64,000 bases of DNA from Stercorarius parasiticus (lineage: Eukaryota; Chordata; Aves; Charadriiformes; Stercorariidae), in the NCBI GenBank assembly GCA_013396915.1, contig VWZL01002022.1:310001-374000 (forward strand). Reading direction: 5' to 3'. Below are positions 1 to 11,267 of this stretch, piece by piece. The stretch's first letter is position 1; every line of letters starts with the position of its first letter. The notes beneath the pieces are model-generated. The model was not told the DNA's origin, ran no database searches, and worked only from the letters and a program-made list of their open reading frames with translations. The translations under genes and the position numbers were made by a program.

Positions 1-968
1 CTCAAACTCCCTGTTCAAAGCAGGTCAGCTACAGCAGGTGGTTCAGAGCCATGTCCAGTAAGGTCATTTCTCTGGGCAACCTGTTCCAGAGTTCGATCAC
101 TCTCACAATAGAAAAGTCTTTTAATTTGTTTAAAGGCGATTTCTTTTATTTCCTTTTGTGTTCATTACCTCTCTTCCTTTCACTGGAAGAGTCTGTCTAC
201 ATTCTTTTTACTTTCTCCCATGAGGTATTTATAAACATTAATCAGATGCCTCCCAAGCTTCATCTTTTCCAGACTCAACAGTCCCAGCTCTCACAGTCTG
301 TTCTCATACAAGAGAAGCTCCAATGCCTTAATCATCTTCATGGCCTTTTGCTGGGCTCACTACGGTATGTCCATGACTCTCTTGCATTGGGAAGCCCAGG
401 ACTAGGTGCAGGTGAGTCTTACCAGTGCTGAGTGGAGGGGGTCATCTCTCCTGACCTGCTAACAATGTTCTTCCTTATGCAGCTCAGGATGGTGTTGGCC
501 TTCTTGGTGGCAAAAGCACGTTGCTGGCCTTTGTTCAACTTCATGACCACCAGGACTCCCAGGGGCTTTTCCTTAAAGCTGCTTTCCAGCTGGTCGTCCC
601 CCACAATATTATTGATCCATGGAGTTCTTTCTCCATGCATGCAGGGCTTTGCATTTCTTTTTCATTGAACTTTGTGACATTATTCTTTGCTCATTTCTCC
701 AACCTGTCCTCTGGCAGCACAACCATCTGGTGTATCAGCCACTCCTCCCAGTTTTGTGTCATCAAAAACTTGCTGAGATTATGCTTTGTCCCATCATCCA
801 GATCACTAACAATGACATTCAACAGTACTGGCCCTAGTATTGATCCCTCAGGGACACCACTAATGACTGGCCTCTGGCTGGACTACAAGACACTGATCAC
901 AACCCTCTGAGCTTGGCAGTTCTGCCAGTTTTCAGTCCATCTCATTGTCCACTTACATAGGCTGTATT
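1..968 (-). mobile_element. CR1 LINE, C-terminal reverse transcriptase part, decayed, cut by the window edge
   Basis: This is a non-LTR retrotransposon lying on the minus strand. Read on that strand, the part near 835-860 gives the GVPxGS motif that precedes the RT active site (here GVPEGSI). The LSKF motif follows near 763-777. The usual ADDTKL box after it is destroyed (around 757-770). Further on, the frame at 640-419 matches the CR1 C-terminal domain, with blocks such as KPLGVLV and KANTILSCI. Positions 1-60 correspond to the region just before the CR1 3' end (the 'gacctgctttgaacaggg' type block), so the octamer tail should lie left of the window. Frameshifts and stops are frequent, so the copy is dead and fairly old. 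The matching 5' part continues beyond the LTR, at 1736 onward. Bird CR1 copies are usually 5'-truncated like this one. Confidence 0.9.
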
Positions 969-1320
969 TGTCCTGGTTTGAGGTAAAACCGAACCAATTT
1001 TCCATTCAGTAATTTTGCTTTTTAGTTAAGCCTCTTCTAAGTAACTGAACTCTGAAATGAATGGCATATTTTTCCAGCAGTAGCCACTTCCAGAGTGATA
1101 AGACATATGTTTATAGTTTATGCCAAGGAACAGTATGCAGAGAGGCTCTTGCTTTTACTTATTGGTATAACAACCAAGGTCAGCTAACTTTATTATATGT
1201 CCCGTTGGAGGGTCAGAAGCAGAAAAGCGTTGAGGGGTCCCAACTACAGGGAGGAGTGGACAGGACAGGTCACCCAAAACTGACCAACAGGGTATTCCAT
1301 CCCACCTGCATCATGCTCAG

Positions 1321-1327
1321 TATAAAA
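1321..1327 (+). promoter_or_regulatory. TATA box of the solo LTR
   Basis: TATAAAA follows the 'catgctcag' segment that precedes the TATA box in bird ERVL LTRs. It would have set the U3/R boundary a few dozen bases downstream. Whether it is still active cannot be told from sequence. Confidence 0.6.
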
Positions 1328-1654
1328 GCTGAGGCATCGAAGAGTCAGCCCTCTTTCTTCGATGGCCGGCATACGAGGAGGACTCTGTTCATCTACCTTT
1401 GATCCCAATACATGCATTCCTGTATCCAGATCTGGAATCCAGTTCCTGTTCAGTCTGGGACTTTCCCCGTGCCTGCCAATGACATGATTGTCATCCTGGG
1501 AGCTTGATACAGTTTTGTGGTTTTGTATATGTTGTATATATTTCATTGTTTTCTTTTTAATATTTTGTTAATATTTTCATTGGTTTAGTTTCTTTTTAAA
1601 CTCATAAGTCTCTTTTGTCTCTCATCCTGTCTCTCATCCTTCTCTCCCTGAAGG

Positions 1655-1703
1655 GAGATGCTCTCCCTTCTCTGAAAGGGAAAGAGGTAAAAGAGAGCAT
1701 CTC
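1655..1703. repeat. Inverted repeat (hairpin) near the right end of the LTR
   Basis: GAGATGCTCTC at 1655-1665 is exactly complementary to GAGAGCATCTC at 1693-1703, giving an 11-bp perfect stem. A second small stem (CCCTT pairing with AAGGG) sits inside the loop. It lies in the U5-side segment of the solo LTR. Confidence 0.75.
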
Positions 1704-1735
1704 TCATTCGTTTTAGCCCAGCCCAAACCACAACA

Positions 1736-1840
1736 TCCTGTTTGTTTGTGTGAATGTTACTAAAGATGGTGTCATTCCAATGAGACTGTAGCCCAACAAC
1801 TGCATACAGTCCTCTAATTCTTCCTGCTTTTTCCCCATGC
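1736..1840 (-). mobile_element. CR1 LINE, continuation of the interrupted copy
   Basis: Read on the minus strand, 1773-1741 encodes DTIFSNIHTNK. This lines up with the CR1 RT segment around motif A (KAFDTVSHNIL followed by a basic residue), which comes just before the part found at 968-1. The order and strand are right for one CR1 element split by the LTR. Homology fades after about 1800. The catalytic aspartate region of motif A is not recognisable, so the copy is inactive. Confidence 0.65.
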
Positions 1841-4800
1841 TGCATGCATCAGGATAAACAAACTTCAGACAGGCACCTAGCGGGTTGTTTATCAGTAAAA
1901 GTTAGGTGTACAATGTCCAAGTAAAATTAATAGCTTTTGTTAAATTAGAGCATGGATGATATGAAATGTGTTTTAACACAAAGAGTATATGGCATGGAGA
2001 AGACAGAGGCCAGGCTAAAACTGATGCTGATTTCCTGCGCTTATGCAAGGGTAACATCACCCCCAGAGATATCACCATTCTAACCTTGGCTGCTCAGACT
2101 TCACCACCAAACTTCAGGTTGCTTCTTATATCTTCCCTAACAATTGGTGCTTATTGCATCCACCTACAAAACTTGTCTTGGCAATTCATCCAGCACTTGC
2201 ATGGGATGTGAGAAACAAGGACTCAAAAGCTCTCTCTGCTGGAAGTTTTGTGTTTCTCATTTTTCAGGAAAGTGTCTTATGAATTATTCTGAGTCACTCC
2301 TAGCCTGGTTTGTGAAAGCTACTCATGCACATGTAATCATTAATTGTTCATTGGTCTAGAAATCAAGTATAGGCCAGTAATTAGAGCGACTGTATCCCAG
2401 TCACTTTCTCATTTACTAGCTGAGTAATTTACTCAAAACATAACTTAAAAAAGGCAGATTGAAAAGATCTTATTCCTCCAGACCTCCATACTTTAACAGT
2501 ATGCTAACATTTACTGCAGAGTATTTTCCAATCAAATATTCTCAGAGGATTGAGATGAATAGGGAATGTCAACTTTAACATAATTCTTCAGTGCTCTAAC
2601 CTTTCCAAAGAAAGGTTCTCAGCTAGAGTTCATTACTTCCTTGTAGGAATCAAGTTCTTTAGATGAGATCTATAGACTATGAATCCCCACTTGAACACAT
2701 GTATGAAATGGCACATCAGCAGATGTAGGAAAAATTTGAATTTGACTAAACCGTAGACTTAGGCATCAGAAGTACACTTGCTGCAACACTTGATGTTTCA
2801 AATTAACACTTCTATGATACGAACAAAAAAATAGAAGGTGCGTAAGTATTCTTCAATTTATTTTACTTTATGTTTAGTGAGGATAGAAATATAATTTACT
2901 CTGTGCATAACTTCTGAATTTAATTCTGTGTTTCCCATAGGAGAAGATCACAGTTCTGTTAAGTATTTTAATTCTTCTGAATCCACATATTTATATAAAC
3001 TCACAGGGTAATGAGAGAGATTTCACTGGGGCTACACTAAAGGCTAATTTCTTTGTTGTTTTACTTATTAATTTCACATCAGAAAACTTTATCCTATAAC
3101 TCTCTTCAATAAAGAAGGGGTGGGATGGACACTCTAATGAAAGTTTTCAATAATTACTGTAAAGATATGCTTAGAATTGGGCATTCAAAGTCACTAAGAT
3201 TCTTCAGTATGCAAGACTTGCCCTTCAGATGCCAAAGCAGAAGGACACAAGACTTCTAAAGATAGTGTTAAATCTGTCAGTGTCATGTATATGTCTCAAA
3301 CAGTGTGTGTCGTTTCAAATGGCACTAGATGTCTACATTTGGAAAATTTAATTGAACATAAGAGCTGAGGTGCAATAATAGTTTCAGATGTGTACATTAA
3401 GATGTGCATTTGTCTAGAATCACATTATAGTATATGGAATTTACAGAGATACTTGTTTGACCAGAGATTGTCTTCTGCTTCAGGTTGAAGTGAGTAAGAA
3501 TGTAGACTTAGTGAACTTCATTGATTAGACTTCCATTTGGCTATAATGTCCAACTCACACTCAGATTCCCACATGTAGGTTGCTGAAAGTCAAGTGTCAG
3601 TAGTCTGGGCAGGGTCATGATTTTCAACAAATAAAAGTACTGATTTTCAACAAGCTTCATTGAAGCATTTTTCTAGAACAGGGATTGTTGCAATCCAAAG
3701 CAGAATAATGACCCTGAAGGTGTGAGTAGAAGAGGTTTCCAGAACAGCTTAGGTGCTATGGGGCTAGTAAGTGGCTACACTACTTGAAGTATGTCTCAAG
3801 GCTGACATGCAAAAGAATGAAAGTCAACTATTGGCATAGAACAGGGGTGTTAACCTCATTTCCTCTTTTCCACTAGTAATATTTCTGCCATTACATGCAT
3901 TTCAGGAAGCATACGGATGTAAACTTTCCTATTCTATTCCTGCTTATTCAACATGGTAGACTAAAAGTGAAGTAATCCTTCCCTAGCTAGTTGAAATTAC
4001 TAGTACAGTCAATACAGGAGGATCTACCTCAATATCTTGTGATTTTCCGGATTGTTTGTTTGGGGTGGTTTTTTTTTTCTGAATAGCACACCACTATGAA
4101 AAATTATAACTTTGACAAGTTCTTAATTTGAGACAAAGCAGAAACTAAAACTATGGGAAGAAAAGAAAGAAAATAACTTTAAATTTCAATTAAAAAAAAA
4201 AAAAGACACAGAATGTTTAATTATTTCCTCCAAATTTAGTTAGTTATATGACCTGCAATTCCAGGTTTTGGAAGCTACTGTAGGTTACACACGTTTTCTC
4301 TATTAGCTCAAGAGCAAGAGATATACACACTAGATTTATGATAATTTGGCAGTTTATGGTGACATCATTCTGCACTTTCATCTTCCAGATCTTTGATTAT
4401 TTGAAAAGAGTCTTGAAATTAGTATCTAAGAAGAATGATGGTCTTCTCAAAGATATGGCTGACACATGATTAACGTAAATTAGATTCAGCACATTGAAAT
4501 TTGTCATGGAAAAGCAGTTATATTTTGGCCAACTCCTGCTGTTCTTATAAACAAAATTCTTTACTTTAAATCACCCAGGAACAGAATGAACTTTTAGTAA
4601 AGTTTACTTTAAAGAATAAAGTAACAAAAAATAAAATTCATACAGTAACTACTGTAATAAGAGACACGTCAATAGTCTGAAGCAGTAAGAACATAAGATC
4701 ACACCATTATAAACATTAATTTCTTCTGAATTAGGCAAAGGGTCTCTCAGCTGTATTCAAAATTTCCCAGTCCTTAAAGAGCACCAAAGCCCTTCTTAGC

Positions 4801-6490
4801 GTGCTATACAGGATGGAGTGACTCTTCCGCCTTTTATTATTATATTTGGCAGTACAGAATGAAAGACCTATTTAACTGGAAGAAAAGAACATACTTTCTC
4901 CCCAAACCCTCCCCTTTATTGGTTTTCAAAGTACTGTTCAAGAATTAGATTAAAATTTACTTTTCCTTAACAGATAAAAAACAACACCACATATTTAAAT
5001 ACTAAGCTAGGATTTCAGTATGACTCACATCTACCACCTGCTCTGAAAAAATACACAAAGGGGAACCTTAGCAGGTAAATCTTTCATTAACAAATAAAAA
5101 AGTTTCCCAGTTCTTAAGATTAACTCTTTCAAAGTTTTTATATCATTGGATTGATCCGTTCTTCAGAATAAAAAATGAACGTAATATGCTTTTGGAAAGC
5201 ATTGGGCTCTGCTCTTTTTTATCGTCTCTTATCACTGAGCACTGGATTTCAAGCAAAGAGCAGACATGTATATGTTTGACAAAAAACAATAGTTCGAGAG
5301 ATGCATTGTTCAGGTCTTATCTAGTGTCTAGCTAGTATCATTAAAAGGAGATTATTCGCAGCTAAATTTCTATGTTCCCAGTCCTGTATTTCTATTATTT
5401 TTCTCCATATTGTCACTGAGACCTCAGGAATGCATTATTCTGTCTACCTAAACCAGGAACTGAGAAACAGATGAGTGTTAATGTACAGTGAAGATGGGTA
5501 TCTCTTAGCCAGAGATAACCATTTTTCTCTCTTCTTGTGCATATATTCCATATCTAAACACAATATAATGCTTGAGTCAAAAAAGTAGTCATATCAGAAT
5601 AATAATTAAGCAGTGTTGTTTGCAAGTGGAGAAATTAAAAAGGCAAACTGCTATTTTCTGAAGAGGTTTAGATTCTAGGTTTCTAAAAAGACATTTGGGT
5701 TCACAATGTGCATGGGAGCTTGTAAGGACCCCAGTTAGAGACAGCTTTTCAAGGCTGATCTCTGTACTTAGACCATGTATAAATTCTTTTGATCATCTCT
5801 CAGCCTTGAATTTGCAGTGGAGATTGGACAAATCAAGGCCATCAAAGAACACTCCCTACCATGGTTCCTGCATACTCTTCTGACCACTGTAATGTTATAC
5901 ACAGTTAGAGCAGAAAGGCTAATCAAACTTACCTCTGCTATAAAATGGTAAAGGAAGTCATAAATATGAGACTTCCTGCTGAACCTTCCCTACTACCCTG
6001 GCCTTTTTTCACCCACAGTGCATATCCTTTAGCACCCAGGAGTCTGGGAGATGGTTTTCATGCTGTTATTTAAAAAAAAATAAATAAAATCTAAAAAAAA
6101 TCAAGAATTGTGCAGAAGTACACAGATTTGAAACACTGGGAAAACATTACAACATTGCAACAGGGCAATGGAAAATGAGATCCAACATTCCGCTGAATAG
6201 TAAATTCAGTTTTACATTTTGCTGGATCCAAAATTTGAGTAGGAAAGTCAATAAATGGATGTTGACCAGATTTCAAATGTATAAGTATGAAATTTATTAT
6301 ATTTTTAAAGCAAAACACTCTGATTTGGCAAGGTTGAAGTTATATTTCTTCTAATTAATGTGTTAAATGCGTAAGAGAAATGATGCAAGGATAAAATATC
6401 CATTTTCAACACTTTTAATTAAAAAGAATAAATTCAAATAGGACAAAAGGGTGAGTGCTTCAATATTTTCATACCAAACAAAGAGTGAAC
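1841..6490. other. No gene or interspersed repeat recognised
   Basis: AT-rich sequence with short A and T runs (for example poly-T at 4071-4078 and poly-A at 4192-4204). Several short open stretches have AG/GT borders, but none is long or has a recognisable protein match. An 81-codon frame at 1966-2211 resembles nothing I know. Confidence 0.4.
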
Positions 6491-6506
6491 TTGAAGACCT
6501 TTTTTT

Positions 6507-6538
6507 CTCCCTCCCTCCCCCCTTCCCCCCTATCCCCC
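6507..6538. repeat. C-rich tract, G-quadruplex candidate on the minus strand
   Basis: Five C runs stand in a row on the plus strand: 6509-6511, 6513-6515, 6517-6522, 6525-6530 and 6534-6538. The spacers are 1, 1, 2 and 3 bases. The minus strand therefore has five G runs with very short loops, which fits the usual quadruplex rule easily. On the plus strand the tract, preceded by T7 and followed by AAGTCAG, also looks like a polypyrimidine tract before a splice acceptor. Confidence 0.7.
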
Positions 6539-7104
6539 AAGTCAGGAAGTTTGGAATATTCTTCAAAGTCCTGGCAAATTTGTTCAGGGGATTCTTTACT
6601 TTGCTGAGTATTTGGAAGAGGAACTTTTGATACATTTATTGGTTCAATGTCTTGGGTGGTTCTGAATATAGTTGTTTTTTTTTTAAACTTATTTTGATAA
6701 GCCATCAAGTCTAAAATAACCTTTGTTGACATTTCCTTGGAAAGTGCCAGGGGATAATCTTTTTTCTTGTTAATTTAATACTGGAAATGCATAACTTAGA
6801 CTGTATACTGACTTCCCCAGTTTCATTCCTTGTGAAGTCTCAAGAAAACTAATTTATCACTTCTTTCCCCTGCTCTTAGCTAGAAGTCCTCCTGTTTTTT
6901 CAATTAAGTCCATCCTCACAGCTTCTTTGTAATCATACCCGTGATTGGCTCTCCCTTGGGAATAATGGCAATTGCTTTCTGGTGAATGTTAACTAGTGTA
7001 ATTACATTCTCAAATACCATAAATGTCTACTTAATTCCCTAAATTGTCAATACTGTTTGTAAAGGATAAGTGAAAAGAAAAATATTTGCCCTCATGGTTT
7101 ATTT

Positions 7105-7205
7105 AGAATGCAAGCTGCTAGTGTCTGGGGCTGCCTGTGTGTATTTGGGTGGTGGCTGGCACAATAGGGCTGTAGTGCTCATAAAATGCTATGCAATCAT
7201 TAATG
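7105..7205 (+). mobile_element. Old LINE 3' tail (L3/CR1-like), degraded
   Basis: The stretch runs from 'aatgcaagctgctagtgtctgggg', through a 'ctgcctgtgtgtattt' segment and 'ggctggcacaatagggct', to an A/T-rich end. This follows the order of the 3' end of ancient CR1/L3-type elements ('gcagggactgtct...', 'cctagcacaatggggtcctg', then AT-rich). Divergence is high and the match is partial. It does not resemble the younger bird CR1 tails elsewhere in this window. Confidence 0.4.
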
Positions 7206-9731
7206 CTATGAACCTCTTAATTTTAGCAATCTAAAAGATTTTTTGAGCACACAAGAGATGACAAGTGATAACTTTCAAATCTTAATTTTGGGTAAATGCA
7301 ACTCCAAGCATAACAAGAGGCAGTGCTAAATCCTTGTCACCCTTACACTAGCTAGGCTTGTATTGCAAAAGGAAGTAAACTTCTTTTTTAATTACCATTA
7401 TAATTTAATTTATTTGTTTCATTAAACTATTTATTCTAGAACTCCTCCTAGAGATATTCAGTTTGCATGTCTGTATCATGGTTGAAATGTTCTACTTGTA
7501 ATGATTCCCTCAAGTGTAAAATGATTTTCGTTTTTCCAAGTTCACAACAGGATTGTGGTATAGTACGTGAAAATACCAAAAATAGTTTTAAGGGTGCTTC
7601 CAAAAGCTATTGAAGATATTAGCTTTATCCTGAAATGTTTTGGATACAACAGATTATGAACATTTGAATAGATTTTCCATAGGAAAGAAATAGAAAGGCA
7701 ATGGGAATGAAAAAAAGAACTAAAATCAAATGTACTACACTTACACTGAAAGATGTCACCTAGTAGGAAACAGGCAAAGAAACTTAAGAGAGACATTCTT
7801 AAACTTTGGAATATATGTCAATCTACAGTTTGTGAAAACACTCCTCTCTTTTTTAAGAGAAAAGTTAAATTTGGCTTTTAGCAGGAATAACTCCTTGCAG
7901 ACAACGAGACCACTAATTAAATCCTTAAACCCTGATGATTCTGTGAAGATTAAATGGCTAATATTACATGTATTGCAAAGTGATCCATGTCAAAAGTAAT
8001 TTCTGAGAAGCTTGGGTGAGGACAGAAAACCCCATTGTAAAATCACCAGCTATTAAAAAACCGGAAAAAGCACTGCTAAACCATTGAAGACCTGAGCTCT
8101 TGGATCTCATGACAGTGATGTGAAAGTTAATAGTCTAGCCATTTCTAATGCACTGGAAAATATTTACAGGTTAAGAAATGCAGACAAAGGCATTTCTTAA
8201 ATAAAGAAAAAATAGCTGAATTTGAACAAAGTATATCTTTGTTTATTGATCTCGTCTGTAATGTAGAACTCACTCTGAGCAGAAATTTCATTCAATTTCA
8301 CCACCGACACTCATCGTGCAGGCTTTTTCTCCACTGGAAGAGTGTAATGTCTTTTTCCACAATCAACTTTGTAGTTGTGCCGGGGTGTAAACTTCTCTTT
8401 CTGATTTTTTTTTCCCGATTGCTGTGAACTTTTCTAGGATCAACTTTAGTAAGATTTGACTTTACTGTAAAACAATTAATAGGTCCAAAACATTAAGGAA
8501 AAACATTTTTTATAATACTGCTGGGATTTTATCTTCTAATTCTCTTAGAGAGTGCTGAAATAGAAGTTTCCCCACTAGCGATTACACTTTCCAAAAGGTG
8601 AACACTTTGCTTGCAAGAAATTATATTCACTCAATATTAGATACAGATTGAATAACTGGAAAGAAAGGGATATTAGTACTCTGTATTTGCAGTGTAATTT
8701 TAATCCACAAATATCTTAAGTGCATTGTTAGTTGTGCCTAAAAGAAGAGACTAGTGTGTCTTAAAATCAAATTATATTTATGTCTTATTCATATTTTAAC
8801 TCAAAAATTATATGCTACATAAATTAAGAGCATTTTTTCCAAATAGACTGAAAAGAAGTATTTTCCTTTATTCATATACTTTCTTAAAAATGTGTCTTTT
8901 ATTTTGAAATGTCATCACTGTTGCCACATTCTGTGAACATTTCATGTTTGATTAGCATTTTACAACTGATTCTCCACAAAATGTCTGAATGGTTCTACAT
9001 AAAAAGTCTGCGTCTGATACCTGTGGGAGAAGAAATAGCAGTTGTACTGCAGCAGCATTTGCACAGTACCTTCAGAAACAAATGGGAAAGAACAATTTGT
9101 ATTATTCAGATCTCTATAATTTGAAAGAAATAATAAAAAATAGATTGGTTGATGATCTTGTTACCTCTACCTGCACAGAAAATGAAGTGGATTATAACCC
9201 CTTTCTTGGATTTTTTTTCATTAGTTGGGAAGTGTCACTTTTGCTCATTCCATGCCAGAACAGTTTAACATTACTTCAGGCAGAAGAGTACTGACATTGC
9301 CATTTCCAAGATTTTCTGGAAATTATTAGCCTATTTGCAACATAATCCATGATACAAGAAGCCACAAAGATAATAAAACTAAGGGTTTCTTAGGTACCCA
9401 TTTGCAAGCACAGGAAAATGGGTTTGTTAATTTCTTAATTAACATTAACTTTTTCCTCAGAGTTCATGACACAAGGTGTAATATGATTGAATGAGTACTA
9501 TGTGTGTATTTTTTATGGATTTTATTTTTTAAAAGATGAGAAAGCAGCTATATACTTAAGCAAGCATTTTACTGAACTAATTTTTGACAACTTTACAACA
9601 CTAATTAAAGATGGTATGATACAATGATCCAATAAAGGTCATAATTAAGAGTGAGACAATAAATCAATATGTGAAATTATTAAATCATCAAGTGAATATG
9701 GCGAATAATCAGCTGGAATTACAAGGCTGAC

Positions 9732-9753
9732 ACCAGAAATAATTATTTCTGGT
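9732..9753. repeat. Perfect 22-bp palindrome
   Basis: An 11-base arm, ACCAGAAATAA, is followed directly by its exact reverse complement, TTATTTCTGGT. A further four base pairs (TGAC with GTCA) extend the arms if a single A is bulged on the right side. There is no loop, so it would form a cruciform only under supercoiling. As duplex DNA it is a symmetrical binding site. Confidence 0.85.
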
Positions 9754-10333
9754 AGTCAAGTGGGGAAAATCTGAGATCACTTTTAGTCTAAGACATGAGC
9801 TGGGTTTTTCAGGCAATACAGAGCACTGACCTAGTTTTTGAAGACTTTTGCCGGGAAAGTTATCTATCTCAGTTTCGCTCAGAAAAGTAGACAGTTGAGA
9901 CTTTTGGCAATTCCACTTAGTAAGTTTTTTATTGATGCTTTGTTTTTATTCTCTCATTTTGTAAAACAGCATTGTAACATACATTCTAATAATACATGAA
10001 GCGATGGAGTGATGGATAAACAATGTCCAACTTGAGATTTTCTATAAAGTTTTTTGTTTTTTGTAATCCAAGTGAAGAAATGACAAAAGAGCAGAAGGAA
10101 GAGGGGCTGGTATGCATATCTATAAACATTTTTGTAGCAATGATTACTCTGACTACTTACCTTAGAAACACACGTACCAGTGGAACAATACGGATGAGAC
10201 ATTCCCACATCAAAAACCACCAAAAATTCAAGACAGGCTATCTCTTAGGAACCTTGATTTACATGGAACAAAGAAGTGCATGAAGTTTACAACAAAAGAA
10301 ATGTCTTTACACAGTCAACAAGATGTGGAAGGG

Positions 10334-10350
10334 ACACACACACACGCACA
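10334..10350. repeat. Short (CA)n microsatellite
   Basis: An alternating C/A run of about seven units with one CG interruption. Confidence 0.8.
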
Positions 10351-11234
10351 AAGGCATTAAATCCTTCGTGTCCTTGTGTAGATGATCTATCTAGAAACTA
10401 AGTAGTATGTCTCTCCAGTGTTTGTGTTAATCCAAACAATACAATATGAGTTTTCCTTCTGAATTGCCTTAATCTTTATCTTGCCACTTTCCCTTTCCCT
10501 TTGCTTCAGAAATCTTCATTGGTTGGGGCCCAGTTAAATGGATTTAAGTATCAGTCTTAGGCTTTCACCACAAGCAGTCGTTTAGGCTTTACACAATAGT
10601 GCAAAGTATTGTCATTAGCAACCTTTTACTTGAAATCCATTGATATTATTATTCACAAATATTCTTCTTGAACAGAAAAGCTTGGGTGCAGAGGTATATC
10701 AGAAATCTAGCTGAACCAGAACAGACGAGACACACAGTGAGAGGAAATGATATGTTATTTTATGAGAACGGGGACATATTTGCCAAAACACATTCTTTTC
10801 CTTCCACTTGCTTCAGTATTCATTACATTTCTTTAAATAGTTTGCATATTTACATTAGAAGAATTCAACCTGTATAAATTCAAAACTCAGCCTAAAAATT
10901 TCTAACCCAGAAGCATATCAAAGATTACTTTTTCAAATGAGAAATTAAATTATTAAATTTTTTCCTGTCTAATAATGTTCGGAATTGAATTTCCTGTAAT
11001 TGAAAAGCCTTAGAGTGAAATCAGAAGAGTACCAGAGTAGTTTTCCAGGTTAAGACAACAGTACATTTGACCAAAGGCCCAACATCCTAGTTTCTAGCTC
11101 TGACCAGTAGCGCATGCTTAAGGAAGTTTAAGTCCCAGGAAGTATGCAGTGATTTACATTTCTGTGGCTTTGTGATGTAGAGAAAATACCTTTATGCTAA
11201 CTACTTTCTGAAAGTAGGTAAACTTGGTTTATTA

Positions 11235-11267
11235 TTACTATGGGCAACCTATGGTTGCCTATAGTGA
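11235..11267. repeat. Tight 15-bp stem hairpin with 3-base loop
   Basis: TTACTATGGGCAACC at 11235-11249 is followed by TAT and then GGTTGCCTATAGTGA at 11253-11267. The two arms pair along all 15 positions if two G-U pairs are allowed. In DNA that means two mismatches. The stem is too short for a typical microRNA precursor. Confidence 0.8.

Larger units (their letters stand above)
969..1735 (+). mobile_element. ERVL-type solo LTR inserted into the CR1 copy
   Basis: A 767-base block starts with TGTCCTGGTTT and ends with AAACCACAACA. These are the termini typical of the bird ERVL-class endogenous retrovirus LTRs. A segment just before the TATA box (the 'cacccaaaactgaccaa' and 'tattccat' stretch, about 1270-1300) also fits that family, and TATAAAA lies at 1321-1327. 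The right third is T-rich (about 1515-1640), as in the U5 side of these LTRs. No internal gag, pol or env sequence adjoins it, so it is a solo LTR left by recombination between two LTRs. It splits a CR1 element and is therefore younger than that copy. No clear 5-bp target duplication is visible: the left flank is GTATT and the right flank is TCCTG. Confidence 0.8.

Noticed and set aside
51..910. Plus-strand frames of up to 129 codons at the left edge.
   Set aside because: They are the antisense of the CR1 reverse transcriptase remnant.
1061..1402. A 113-codon frame inside the solo LTR.
   Set aside because: It lies wholly in LTR U3/R sequence, which is noncoding, and contains the TATA box.
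6469..6732. An 87-codon minus-strand frame starting MSTKVILDLMAY.
   Set aside because: The stretch is also open on the plus strand, no known family fits, and the C-terminal part is just translation of the G-rich tract.
8989..9294. A 101-codon plus-strand frame with a protein-like middle part.
   Set aside because: It has no polypyrimidine tract before it, no usable donor and no recognisable motif. Its length is within chance.
2941..10736. A longer chain of short open pieces (such as 2941-3007, 3676-3718, 5814-5884, 7227-7264, 7885-7979, 8549-8597) that could be joined in phase to the candidate gene at 13.8-17 kb.
   Set aside because: Each piece is only about 30-100 bases, many splice borders are weak, and I chose pieces partly because their phase fitted. 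In AT-rich DNA such chains are easy to build, and no protein family was recognised.
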